A DNA stretch of 32,088 bases, taken from CAJXVY01 sp965660355 (GTDB lineage: Bacteria > Actinomycetota > Actinomycetes > Actinomycetales > Microbacteriaceae). Below the pieces are notes generated by a model that saw nothing but the letters and a program-made list of their open reading frames with translations, ran no database searches and was not told where the DNA came from. Shown here in pieces: positions 7,565-14,744 of this stretch (its first letter is position 1; the number at the start of each line of letters is the position of its first letter). The stretch covers positions 1 through 32,088 of the forward strand of contig CBFHZN010000012.1 of the NCBI GenBank assembly GCA_965660355.1, in the 5' to 3' direction. The translations under genes and the position numbers were made by a program.

Positions 7565-8165
7565 CACTACCGCCGGCAGCTCCGCCGCTGTGGTGAGCGA
7601 GGGTGCGGTTTTAGGGTTCTCTGGCTTTGATGACCCATTTGGACATGCAGAAAATATTGGCCAGGCAATCGGGTTGGCTTTGGAGCAGGCGGGGATTACG
7701 GGTGAGCAAATCAACAGAGTTGCAATCAGTCGGGGACCTGCCAGCTACACGGGTTTGCGGGTTGGAATGGCAGCCGGAGTGGCATTTGCAACAGCAAGAC
7801 AGATTCCTCTGCACGGAGTTATTTCTTTGGACGCGGTTGCAAGTTTTTATTCAGAGACAATCAATGATGAGCGCTGGTTGGTGACAAGTGACGCCAAGCG
7901 CGGAGAGTTGTTTGTTGGGCACTACTTGGGTGTTGACCAAACTGGACTTCCGATTAGAGAAGATGAGTTACAGGTTCTAAAGCCACTCGAGGTTGATAAT
8001 TACTATCAAGGAATTACTCGCATCGAACATCTTTGCGATGCAAAAGCGGTAGGAAGTTTTGCCGAGAAATCCATCTCCGCAGGTTTTGAACTTACTGATG
8101 TCAGTGCTTTATATCTTCGATCACCAGATGTGTCGCCAACTGCTGGAAAGCGGGTGAGTGGATGA
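7548..8165 (+). CDS. tsaB: tRNA threonylcarbamoyladenosine biosynthesis protein TsaB
   Basis: TsaB is the inactive ASKHA-fold partner that dimerises with TsaD for t6A synthesis. The 205-residue protein begins MILAIDTTAGSSAAVV, the first phosphate-loop-like strand, and contains SRGPASYTGLRVGMAAGVAFA, the most conserved stretch of the family. It lacks the metal-binding HxxxH of TsaD. The start is TTG 7548, inside tsaE. The end overlaps the next gene by ATGA. In many actinobacteria TsaB is fused to RimI; here RimI is instead joined to TsaD. Confidence 0.93.
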   Translation: MILAIDTTAGSSAAVVSEGAVLGFSGFDDPFGHAENIGQAIGLALEQAGITGEQINRVAISRGPASYTGLRVGMAAGVAFATARQIPLHGVISLDAVASFYSETINDERWLVTSDAKRGELFVGHYLGVDQTGLPIREDELQVLKPLEVDNYYQGITRIEHLCDAKAVGSFAEKSISAGFELTDVSALYLRSPDVSPTAGKRVSG

Positions 8166-9649
8166 TTAATATCAGGTTTGTCTCACCCGCTGACTTTGAG
8201 GCACTGGTGGAACTTGAAAAAGAAATTTTTTCCGACCAAGCATGGTCCAAATCGGCAATGCTTGCAGATTTGGAAGCTATCCACACTCAATATTTTGTTG
8301 CCCTCGATGAAACTCAGCTGGTTGGTTACGCCGGAGTTTCATCTCCGGCGGGAAGCTTCCAGGCGGATATCAACACCATTGCTGTCGCTCAAAGTCACAG
8401 GCGCCAGGGGCTTGCGACAAAGCTATTGGAGCGGATGGTTGATGTTGCCAAACGAAGTGGCGCAGAGCAGGTGTTTTTAGATGTCCGCGCTGATAATGAG
8501 TCGGCTATTTCTCTTTATAAGAAATTTGGTTTTGAACAAATCGATACCCGAAAGGGGTATTACAAACCCGAGGGCGTGGATGCGAATGTAATGCGCAAAG
8601 AAATCCACCAACCACTTGTTTTGGGAATTGAAACAAGTTGTGATGAAACTGGGGTGGGGATAGTCAGGGGCAATAGGTTGTTGTCTAATTCACTGAATAG
8701 CTCCATGGAGATACATGCAAGATTTGGAGGGGTTGTCCCTGAGGTGGCAGCCCGAGCGCACCTGGAGGCACTGCAACCAACAATTGACACAGCTTTAGAT
8801 GAAGCCGGTATTGAAATAAAAGATATTGACGCCATTGCAGTCACCAACGGGCCTGGCTTGGCTGGAGCGTTGATGGTCGGAATTGGCGCGGCGAAGGGAT
8901 TGGCGCAAGCTTTTGATAAGCCTTTATATGCGGTGAATCACCTGGTTGGGCATGTTGGTGCAGATATTTTGGAGCGAGGAAGTCTGCAAACACCAAGCAT
9001 TGCGCTGTTGGTTAGCGGTGGCCACACCTCGTTACTTTTAGTGAGGGATTTATTAGACGATGTGGTGCTTCTTGGTGAAACCATCGATGACGCAGCCGGC
9101 GAAGCTTTTGACAAGGTTGCAAGGGTTTTAGGACTGCCCTATCCAGGCGGACCAGAAATTGACAAAGCCGCAATCGGTGGCGACCCTGGAGCAATCAGAT
9201 TCCCAAGAGGGCTTTCGCTTCCCAAAGACATGGCTGAACATAAATACGACTTCAGTTTCAGTGGTTTGAAAACAGCGGTAGCAAGGTATGTCGAAAAAGC
9301 TGAGGACAATGGTGAAGAGATCAACGTTCACGATGTTGCCGCCAGCTTTCGAGAGGCAGTGGTGGATGTGCTGGTCACAAAAGCCCTAAAAGCTTGTGAG
9401 GAGCACGATGTTCCAAGGTTGATTCTCGGTGGGGGTGTAACCGCAAATGCAAGACTTCGACAGTTGGCCACCCAAAAGTGCTCACAAGCTGGAATTGAAC
9501 TTAGAATTCCTAGATTCGCTCTTTGCACCGATAACGGGGCGATGATTGCAAGCCTTGGGGCGCAACTGGTTATGGCAGGCAGGGAGCCCTCTGGAAACAG
9601 CTTCGGAGCGGAGTCAACAATGGATGTCAGTAAAGTTCAGAGTTTATAG
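8162..9649 (+). CDS. tsaD: RimI-TsaD fusion: N-acetyltransferase plus tRNA threonylcarbamoyltransferase
   Basis: One 495-codon frame carries two enzymes. Residues 1-148 are a GNAT acetyltransferase of the RimI type, which acetylates the N-terminus of ribosomal protein S18. Its acetyl-CoA loop is SHRRQGLATKLL (78-89), followed by DNESAISLYKKFGF. From residue 151 TsaD begins, LVLGIETSCDETGVGIV, and carries NHLVGH with metal ligands His260 and His264 and the third ligand Asp457 in CTDNGAMIA. It transfers the threonylcarbamoyl group to A37 of tRNA. There is no stop or gap between the halves. An in-frame ATG at 8591 (codon 144) could in principle give free TsaD, but it has no well-spaced ribosome site. 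The gene closes the glmS operon. Confidence 0.94.
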   Translation: MINIRFVSPADFEALVELEKEIFSDQAWSKSAMLADLEAIHTQYFVALDETQLVGYAGVSSPAGSFQADINTIAVAQSHRRQGLATKLLERMVDVAKRSGAEQVFLDVRADNESAISLYKKFGFEQIDTRKGYYKPEGVDANVMRKEIHQPLVLGIETSCDETGVGIVRGNRLLSNSLNSSMEIHARFGGVVPEVAARAHLEALQPTIDTALDEAGIEIKDIDAIAVTNGPGLAGALMVGIGAAKGLAQAFDKPLYAVNHLVGHVGADILERGSLQTPSIALLVSGGHTSLLLVRDLLDDVVLLGETIDDAAGEAFDKVARVLGLPYPGGPEIDKAAIGGDPGAIRFPRGLSLPKDMAEHKYDFSFSGLKTAVARYVEKAEDNGEEINVHDVAASFREAVVDVLVTKALKACEEHDVPRLILGGGVTANARLRQLATQKCSQAGIELRIPRFALCTDNGAMIASLGAQLVMAGREPSGNSFGAESTMDVSKVQSL

Positions 9650-9748
9650 ATTCGTTATAAACGGGGGAATGATTTTATTTTGCTTTTGATTGAACCCTTT
9701 TAGCACTTGTGGTGACTGTGGACTCCAGCCTATGTCGCCATTTCCGCT

Positions 9749-9771
9749 CCACTAGGAGAGCCATCTAGTGG
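9749..9771. repeat. Small inverted repeat at the 3' end of the methyltransferase gene
   Basis: CCACTAG (9749-9755) and CTAGTGG (9765-9771) form a 7-bp stem with a 9-nt loop between the convergent tsaD and methyltransferase genes. The right arm covers the stop codon of the minus-strand gene. There is no T run, so terminator function is doubtful. The rest of 9650-9764 shows nothing recognisable. Confidence 0.3.
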
Positions 9772-10949
9772 ATAGGTTTCCCTAAAAGTGCGATTCGGGT
9801 GTCGTCCCGCTTGGTAATAATCAAGCTGGCGGCACCCTTTCCCTTTAATTTGAGCTTTTTTCGCAATTCTTCTGGGGTTATATCAACCCCGCGTTTTTTG
9901 ATTTCCAATATCCCAATGTCTCGTTTGGCTAATTCTTTGCTAAGCAGTTTGATGTCGAATGGAAACTGCTGCTCAATCTCATAGGTTTTCAGCCAGGGGC
10001 TGGTCATCAATTCAGTTGAAGTTAGATATGCAATTTTTTTATCAATAAGTTTCAGATTATTTTCAATTGCGAATTCACCCATTAGCCCAGATCGTATCAA
10101 CGCCGGGTCTGGTTCATGGATGTATTTTTCCACTTTGCTCACCTCGGGAATCGGTGATTGCAGAGTTTTCGAACCAAAAACATGATTGCCTGAATTGGTT
10201 AGCAGTCTGGCTTGGCGAATATTTTCACCTCTAAGCGATCCAGAATAAACACTTAGCTCCACCAATTCACCCGCAACTGATATCCACTCAAAATCAAAAT
10301 CACCATCTATTTCCGTGTAATCATCTGCAGGACTTAGTTTGATGGCGGTTGGTTTCTGTTTTGCCACTGTGTTTATTAACCAATCCAGAGGTGGGGTGTA
10401 TTCAAACGGTGAGAGCCTGCTTCTTTGTTCACCTGAGCCGACTCGTCTTCTCGCGGGATCTGCAAAAACAGCATGAAATTTATCTAAGTCAATTTTTTCC
10501 GCATCTGTATTGATTACTTGAACACCCAAACCACCGGTGTTGAACTGAGCCAATGCTGAGCTCACCTCATCTCTCTCGATTGCCGTGACCTTGATTCCAA
10601 GTCCCGCCATTGCCATTGAATCTCCGCCTATTCCGCAACCAAGATCGACAACCGATTCAACTCCTGCCTGAATAAACCTATTTGCCCTCTGGGCTGAGAC
10701 GGATAGCCTGCTGGCTTGTTCTAAGCCATCTCTGCTGAAAAGCATCCTGTTGGCGAAAGGGCCAAACTTTTTTTGGGCACGCTGTCTGAATTTGGCTTGT
10801 GTGATGCAGGCACTGACAAGTTCAGGAGGCCAGCTCTTTCTGAGTTTTTTGCTTAGTTCAAATTCATCTTCCAGCTCGTTTGCTGAAATCTCTGCCAGCA
10901 ATTCCAAGGCCTCACTGCTCAGGATAATTTCAGCGGTTTGGTTGTCCAT
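9765..10949 (-). CDS. Class I SAM-dependent methyltransferase with THUMP-like C-terminus
   Basis: The 394-residue protein has a Rossmann methyltransferase core. SAM motif I is VDLGCGIGGDSMAMA (101-115), the acidic end of strand 2 is IERDE (124-128), and the catalytic-type FADPARRR (162-169) takes the place of the DPPY motif of nucleic-acid methyltransferases. The C-terminus (DITPEELRKKLKLKGKGAAS and the residues after it) resembles the THUMP-like domain appended to this actinobacterial family. A substrate in RNA is likely but unproven. The start is ATG (complement of 10947-10949) without a clear ribosome site. The gene diverges from groES, and its start lies about 25 bp from the first CIRCE element, so HrcA might affect it too. 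Confidence 0.85.
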   Translation of the reverse strand: MDNQTAEIILSSEALELLAEISANELEDEFELSKKLRKSWPPELVSACITQAKFRQRAQKKFGPFANRMLFSRDGLEQASRLSVSAQRANRFIQAGVESVVDLGCGIGGDSMAMAGLGIKVTAIERDEVSSALAQFNTGGLGVQVINTDAEKIDLDKFHAVFADPARRRVGSGEQRSRLSPFEYTPPLDWLINTVAKQKPTAIKLSPADDYTEIDGDFDFEWISVAGELVELSVYSGSLRGENIRQARLLTNSGNHVFGSKTLQSPIPEVSKVEKYIHEPDPALIRSGLMGEFAIENNLKLIDKKIAYLTSTELMTSPWLKTYEIEQQFPFDIKLLSKELAKRDIGILEIKKRGVDITPEELRKKLKLKGKGAASLIITKRDDTRIALLGKPIH

Positions 10950-10974
10950 TAGATAAAACTATCAACAGCAACAC

Positions 10975-11001
10975 CTAGCACTCGCCTTGACTGAGTGCTA
11001 A
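10975..11001 (+). promoter_or_regulatory. CIRCE operator 1 (HrcA site)
   Basis: CTAGCACTC, 9 bp, GAGTGCTAA matches the CIRCE consensus at 17 of 18 arm positions. The -35 box TTGACT (10987-10992) lies inside the spacer, so HrcA binding would block RNA polymerase. Confidence 0.9.
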
Positions 11002-11015
11002 AACTTCTCTAAAGT
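10987..11015 (+). promoter_or_regulatory. groES promoter
   Basis: The -35 TTGACT (10987-10992), a 17-bp spacer and the -10 TAAAGT (11010-11015) lie between and within the two CIRCE elements. The predicted start near 11022 falls at the left edge of the second CIRCE. Confidence 0.6.
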
Positions 11016-11019
11016 TTTA

Positions 11020-11046
11020 TTAGCACTCGACACCCGAGTTTGCTAG
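11020..11046 (+). promoter_or_regulatory. CIRCE operator 2 (degenerate right arm)
   Basis: TTAGCACTC is a perfect left arm. After 9 bp the right arm GTTTGCTAG matches 6 of 9 positions. It covers the predicted transcription start, so a pair of HrcA dimers could bracket the promoter. Confidence 0.75.
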
Positions 11047-11076
11047 ACAAGTATTTGAGTATAAGAAGAGGTCAAA

Positions 11077-11370
11077 GTGTCGGTTTCAATCAAACCACTA
11101 GAAGATCGCATTGTGGTACGTCCACTAGAGGCAGAGCAGGTAACCGCATCTGGATTGGTTATCCCTGACACTGCCAAAGAAAAGCCCCAGGAGGCCGAGG
11201 TTGTAGCAGTTGGCCCAGGCCGTTTCAATGACGATGGCGACCGTATCCCGGTTGATGTAAAAGTCGGAGACAAGGTTATTTTCTCTAAGTATGGAGGCAC
11301 AGAGCTGAAATATGGCGGGGAAGAGTTCCTGGTGCTTAGTGCGCGTGACGTGCTAGCCATTGTTGGCTAA
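11077..11370 (+). CDS. groES: Co-chaperonin GroES
   Basis: GroES caps the GroEL chamber during protein folding. The 97-residue product has IKPLEDRIVVRPLEAEQVTASGLVIPDTA, whose mobile-loop part contacts GroEL, then VGPGRFNDDGDRIPVDVKVGDKVIFSKYGGTE and a terminal LSARDVLAIVG. The start is GTG with AGAGG five bases upstream. Two CIRCE operators and a promoter between them indicate HrcA-controlled heat-shock expression. The gene is monocistronic here: a strong terminator follows and no groEL lies downstream, so GroEL must be encoded elsewhere. Confidence 0.97.
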   Translation: MSVSIKPLEDRIVVRPLEAEQVTASGLVIPDTAKEKPQEAEVVAVGPGRFNDDGDRIPVDVKVGDKVIFSKYGGTELKYGGEEFLVLSARDVLAIVG

Positions 11371-11381
11371 ACATAAATTCC

Positions 11382-11418
11382 AAACCCCGGAGAACATTTA
11401 TGGCCTCCGGGGTTTTTT
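11382..11418 (+). terminator. Rho-independent terminator of groES
   Basis: AAACCCCGGAG (11382-11392) and CTCCGGGGTTT (11405-11415) form an 11-bp perfect stem with a 12-nt loop. Six Ts at 11413-11418 overlap its end. It stops groES transcription before the next gene. Confidence 0.9.
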
Positions 11419-11425
11419 ATTGCCC

Positions 11426-11431
11426 TAATAT
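11426..11431 (+). promoter_or_regulatory. Candidate leaderless -10 box of the EamA gene
   Basis: TAATAT ends 6 nt before the GTG start at 11438 and 7 nt after the groES terminator T run. No ribosome site fits in between, so a leaderless transcript is likely. Confidence 0.45.
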
Positions 11432-11437
11432 TGCCCA

Positions 11438-12346
11438 GTGAGCAGATTTTCAGATCCAGCGGTAGGAGTCATCCTCGCCGTTGGCGCTTATTTGATTTGG
11501 GGCTCTTTCCCGTTATTCATTGATGCCGCATCATTTGCATCACCATTTGAAGTTGTCGTTTGGCGAGTGGTTTTCGGTTTTGTTTTGGCTGCCCTGATTG
11601 TCACGATAACTCGGAGTTGGAAGCCGATTATTGCCCTGGTGAAAAAGCCCAAGAGTCTGATCTGGGTGTTTTTAGCGGCTGTTTTTATTTACGCAAACTG
11701 GCAGACCTACGTTTTTGGTGTTGCAACTGGAAACGTGCTGGAGACAAGCCTCGGTTATTTCATAAACCCGTTATTCACTGTCTTGCTTGGGGTTTTGGTT
11801 CTCAGGGAGAAACTGAGACCGCTTCAGTGGGTGGCTTTGGGTATTGGTTTTGTGGCGGTGATAGTTGTCACATTTGATTTTGGAAGACTTCCCTGGATTG
11901 CCTTTGTTTTGGCTGCAAGTTTTGGAATGTATAGCCTTGCCAAAAACAAGATGGGCTCGAAGGTGAGAGCTATCCACAGTTTCACTATCGAAAGTGGATT
12001 TTTATTGCCCTTTGCAATCATCCAGCTATTCATTGTTGGAAGCTTCGTGCAAATTCAGTTTGGAGTGGTTGGCGTGATGGGCACATCGGCGCTAATCGCC
12101 TTTGGTTTTATGACCGCGGTGCCATTGATCTTATTTGGAGCGGCAGCAAGCAAAATCCGTCTGTCATCAATTGGGTTTATTCAGTATTTGACCCCAGTGA
12201 TTCAGTTTTTGCTCGGGCTGTTTTACTTCGGCGAACAGATGGGGCCGGTTCGCTGGGCTGGGTTTATCTTGGTTTGGATTGGGCTAGTGGTGCTCACTTT
12301 TGATGCCTACAGAGACAATCGCATACGAGTTTCAATAGCAACTTGA
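11438..12346 (+). CDS. rarD: EamA-family permease, RarD type
   Basis: This 302-residue protein is almost wholly hydrophobic, with about ten transmembrane helices arranged as two EamA (DMT) repeats. The first strand-helix segment AVGAYLIWGSFPLFID and the block GNVLETSLGYFINPLFTVLLGVLVLREKL are characteristic of RarD. The second repeat has LSSIGFIQYLTPVIQFLLGLFYFGE. RarD proteins are inner-membrane exporters or importers of small metabolites. The name comes from chloramphenicol sensitivity and the substrate is unknown. The GTG start directly follows a -10-like box. The gene is a single unit between the groES terminator and an AT-rich spacer. Confidence 0.85.
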   Translation: MSRFSDPAVGVILAVGAYLIWGSFPLFIDAASFASPFEVVVWRVVFGFVLAALIVTITRSWKPIIALVKKPKSLIWVFLAAVFIYANWQTYVFGVATGNVLETSLGYFINPLFTVLLGVLVLREKLRPLQWVALGIGFVAVIVVTFDFGRLPWIAFVLAASFGMYSLAKNKMGSKVRAIHSFTIESGFLLPFAIIQLFIVGSFVQIQFGVVGVMGTSALIAFGFMTAVPLILFGAAASKIRLSSIGFIQYLTPVIQFLLGLFYFGEQMGPVRWAGFILVWIGLVVLTFDAYRDNRIRVSIAT

Positions 12347-12538
12347 AACCTGATTGTTACATGGGGCCTCTGAGGGGTAAAATTCTAAGGAATTCGTTTA
12401 AAAAAAGAGATTATTAAATCTTTTTCTTTAGAATTTATGAAAATGTTATGTAATTAGTGGTGTTTTTGGGAACTTTTTAAGCTTTTACTGAATTTCATTC
12501 CGTGTAAAGAGTGAATTTACTTACTATTCTTTATAAGT

Positions 12539-12562
12539 CGGCTTTGGCGTGTGCCAGAGCCG
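12539..12562 (+). promoter_or_regulatory. Hairpin at the 5' end of the lipoprotein mRNA
   Basis: CGGCTTTGG (12539-12547) and CCAGAGCCG (12554-12562) pair over 9 bp with one G-U and a 6-nt loop. If transcription starts just downstream of the TACTAT box, the hairpin sits at the extreme 5' end of the mRNA, a position known to protect transcripts from decay. No T run follows, so it is not a terminator. Confidence 0.45.
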
Positions 12563-12574
12563 TTCTAGCAAAAC

Positions 12575-12583
12575 AAAGGAGCT
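12575..12583 (+). promoter_or_regulatory. Strong ribosome binding site
   Basis: AAAGGAGCT lies 5 nt before the ATG at 12589. It is the strongest Shine-Dalgarno sequence I see in the window and fixes the start of the lipoprotein gene. Confidence 0.85.
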
Positions 12584-12588
12584 AACTA

Positions 12589-13833
12589 ATGAACGCATTT
12601 TCACGTTCAGGTCTAGTCAAGGCTTCAGCGCTAACCGCTGCTGCAGCTTTGGTATTGACCGGTTGTGCTGCTACCGAAGAGTCAGGTGGGGCCTCAGGCG
12701 AGACCCTACAGCTGAAACTGGGTACCGCACTTCCAATCACCGGAAACCTAGCATTCTTGGGACCACCCGAGGAAGCAGGTGTTTACCTAGCACAGGATGA
12801 CATCAACTCTGCAGACGCAGGCATTGAAGTTGAGGTCGTATTTGGAGACTCAGGTGACACCGATAACAAGGCTTATGAGACCGAGATTCCCCGTCTATTG
12901 AACGAGGACGTCAAAGCCATCATTGGTGCCGCATCATCAGGTGTGTCATTGCAGTTTATTGACCAGGTAACTGGTGCTGGAGTTATCCACTTCTCACCAG
13001 CAAACACCTCACCAGCATTCACCACCTATGACGATAACGGACTGTACTTCCGTACAGCACCTTCAGATGTATTGCAGGGTGAGGTTCTAGCGAACCAGAT
13101 CTCAGCGGATGGTCACGAGAAGATCGCCATGATCGTTCTAAACGACCCATACGGTACCGGTCTACGTGACCGCGTGCAGGAAGTATTTGAGGCATCAGGT
13201 GGAGAGGTATTGGCAGCGCCTACCTACAACACCGGTGACACCAACTTCACCTCACAGATCAACGAGGTATTGGCTGTTGACCCAGACGCAATTGTTCTGA
13301 TCACATTTGATGAGATCAAGACCATTGCTCCTGACCTAGCAGCACAGTACGACGCATCAAACTTCTACCTGGTTGATGGAAACCTTTCAAACTACTCAGA
13401 GGACTTTGAGCCTGGTTTGATGGAGGGTGCTAAGGGTACTTTGCCTGGTGCAAACCCAGACGAGGTAGTTGCATTCACAGAGCGTATGAACGACTTCTGG
13501 GTTTCACTTGGAAACGATGACCTAGCTGGCGTATTTGCCTACGGCCCTGAGTCTTATGACTCAACTGTGCTGCTGGCTCTTGCTTCATTGGCAGCTGGTT
13601 CAACCGACTCCGCTGATATCGCCGGGAAGCTTCAAGAAGTTTCAGGTGGTTCAGGTGACGGCGAAAAGTGCACCAGCTTCAGTGAGTGTGCTGAGATCAT
13701 CAACAGTGGCGGCGTAGCCGACTACGACGGTGTCTCAAGCCCAGTTACCTTCGACGAGAACGGTGACCCAACTGAGGGTGCTGTTGTTGTCTACCAGTAC
13801 GGTGCAGATAACACCTACTCACCAATTGGCTAA
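12589..13833 (+). CDS. livK: Branched-chain amino-acid-type ABC transporter substrate-binding lipoprotein
   Basis: This is the extracellular ligand-binding component of the Liv-type importer encoded on the opposite strand. The 414-residue protein begins with a lipoprotein signal ending LTGC (Cys26 lipidated). A periplasmic-binding fold of the LivK family follows: LGTALPITGNLAFLGPPEEAG, VKAIIGAASSGVSLQFIDQV, FRTAPSDVLQGEVLA and NDPYGTGLRD. The ligand could be Leu/Ile/Val, another amino acid, urea or an amide; the sequence does not decide. Codon use is visibly skewed (Leu CTA/TTG, Ser TCA, Asn AAC, Asp GAC) compared with its neighbours. With the perfect ribosome site, 5' hairpin and own terminator, this points to very high expression, usual for binding proteins of oligotrophs. 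Confidence 0.92.
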   Translation: MNAFSRSGLVKASALTAAAALVLTGCAATEESGGASGETLQLKLGTALPITGNLAFLGPPEEAGVYLAQDDINSADAGIEVEVVFGDSGDTDNKAYETEIPRLLNEDVKAIIGAASSGVSLQFIDQVTGAGVIHFSPANTSPAFTTYDDNGLYFRTAPSDVLQGEVLANQISADGHEKIAMIVLNDPYGTGLRDRVQEVFEASGGEVLAAPTYNTGDTNFTSQINEVLAVDPDAIVLITFDEIKTIAPDLAAQYDASNFYLVDGNLSNYSEDFEPGLMEGAKGTLPGANPDEVVAFTERMNDFWVSLGNDDLAGVFAYGPESYDSTVLLALASLAAGSTDSADIAGKLQEVSGGSGDGEKCTSFSECAEIINSGGVADYDGVSSPVTFDENGDPTEGAVVVYQYGADNTYSPIG

Positions 13834-13845
13834 TTAGTTAGCACA

Positions 13846-13885
13846 AAAAAATCCCCAGGGTCTCTTATGACCCTGGGGATTTTTT
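13846..13885. terminator. Bidirectional terminator between livK and the liv operon
   Basis: AAAAATCCCCAGGGTC (13847-13862) and GACCCTGGGGATTTTT (13869-13884) form a perfect stem of about 17 bp with a 6-nt loop. It has an A run on the left and a T run on the right, so it can end transcription on both strands. It serves livK from the left and the minus-strand operon, whose last stop is at 13891, from the right. Confidence 0.93.
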
Positions 13886-13890
13886 ATTAC

Positions 13891-14025
13891 TTAGTTCTTT
13901 TTTCTGCTCGCTAGGGCTGCACCAATTGCTACGCCTACAGCAATTCCAACCGCCACTTGATTTATTGCCACACCAATTGCCGTTCCGATTGCTATCGATA
14001 CTCCAAGAACTGCGCCTTTAGGCAT
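13891..14025 (-). CDS. Small glycine-zipper membrane protein (44 aa)
   Basis: This short gene starts at ATG (complement of 14023-14025) and stops at TAA (complement of 13891-13893). Its start overlaps the livF stop as TAATG, so it is the last, translation-coupled gene of the liv operon, just before the terminator. The product begins MPKGAVLGVSIAIGTAIG and ends with the basic tail ASRKKN. In between, Gly recurs every four to eight residues in a hydrophobic run (GTAIGVAI, VGIAVGVAIGAA), a glycine-zipper pattern suited to helix packing in the membrane. No function is recognised. A role with the transporter is suggested only by position. A non-coding 3' tail is the alternative. Confidence 0.65.
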   Translation of the reverse strand: MPKGAVLGVSIAIGTAIGVAINQVAVGIAVGVAIGAALASRKKN

Positions 14026-14744
14026 TAGGCACCCAGGTTACCGAGATAGAGCTCAACGACCTTAGGGTCGTCCATAAGCTCTCTACCGGAGCCGGTGACT
14101 GCATCAACACCCTGATCCAAAACATAACCCCTGTCGGAGATCTGAAGGCATCTGCGGGCATTCTGCTCAACCATGATGGTGGTTACACCCTTTTTGTTGA
14201 TATCAGAGACTCGGATAAAAGCTTCATCCTGCTTCACAGGGCTCAAGCCCGCACTGGGCTCGTCCAAAAGCATAACCTCGGGGTCCATCATCAAAGCTCG
14301 TCCCATGGCCACCATTTGGCGCTCACCACCGGAGAGAGAACCCGCTTTCTGCTTCATTCTTTTTCCAAGCTCAGCAAAGATGTCCACCACAAACTCCGCC
14401 CGCTCACTAAATTTTGATGGATCTTGGTAGAGGCCCATTTGGAGATTTTCTTCAATGGTCAGAGACGGGAAAACATTATTGTTCTGAGGCACATAGCCAA
14501 CACCCTTTGATACAAGTTTGTTTGCTTTTAGACCTGTTATCTCCTCGCCGTTTAGCTTGATTGAGCCTTCACGGACATTGACCAATCCAAAGATTGATTT
14601 CAAAAGTGTTGACTTACCAGCACCGTTGGGTCCAATGATTCCAATAAGCTCACCTTTATTTGCATAAAGGTTTGCGCCATTGAGGATGTTCACGCCGGGA
14701 AGGTAACCGGCGTAGAGGTTATTGATTTCAACTACTGGGCTCAC
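14025..14744 (-). CDS. livF: ABC transporter ATP-binding protein, LivF type
   Basis: This is one of the two ATPases powering the Liv-type importer. The 239-residue protein has Walker A GPNGAGKS (38-45), the Q-loop YVPQNNNVFPSLTIEENL, the signature LSGGERQMVAMGRALM and Walker B VMLLDEPSAGLSP, with the SAGLSP form typical of LivF. The start is GTG (complement of 14742-14744), overlapping the livG stop as GTGA. The 44-codon glycine-zipper gene follows at once. Confidence 0.94.
   Translation of the reverse strand: MSPVVEINNLYAGYLPGVNILNGANLYANKGELIGIIGPNGAGKSTLLKSIFGLVNVREGSIKLNGEEITGLKANKLVSKGVGYVPQNNNVFPSLTIEENLQMGLYQDPSKFSERAEFVVDIFAELGKRMKQKAGSLSGGERQMVAMGRALMMDPEVMLLDEPSAGLSPVKQDEAFIRVSDINKKGVTTIMVEQNARRCLQISDRGYVLDQGVDAVTGSGRELMDDPKVVELYLGNLGA

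Larger units (their letters stand above)
12347..12588 (+). other. AT-rich intergenic region with promoter of the lipoprotein gene
   Basis: This 242-bp stretch holds no gene. Near 12404-12425 an A/T-rich hairpin (AGATT with AATCT at its core) is followed by Ts and could weakly end the EamA transcript. Candidate -10 boxes for the next gene are TACTAT (12522-12527) and TATAAG (12532-12537), with no convincing -35. The part from 12400 to 12540 is strikingly AT-rich compared with its neighbours. Confidence 0.4.

Noticed and set aside
9749..9771. Terminator between the convergent tsaD and methyltransferase genes
   Set aside because: The 7-bp stem has no T run on either strand, so it is listed only as an inverted repeat.
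12549..12800. Plus-strand frame upstream of and overlapping livK (83 codons)
   Set aside because: It is out of frame with livK, rich in Cys/Arg/Ser as expected of a shadow, and runs through the hairpin and ribosome site.
13886..14024. Non-coding spacer between livK and livF
   Set aside because: On the minus strand it holds a start-stop coupled, compositionally ordered 44-codon frame, so I call it a gene at moderate confidence.
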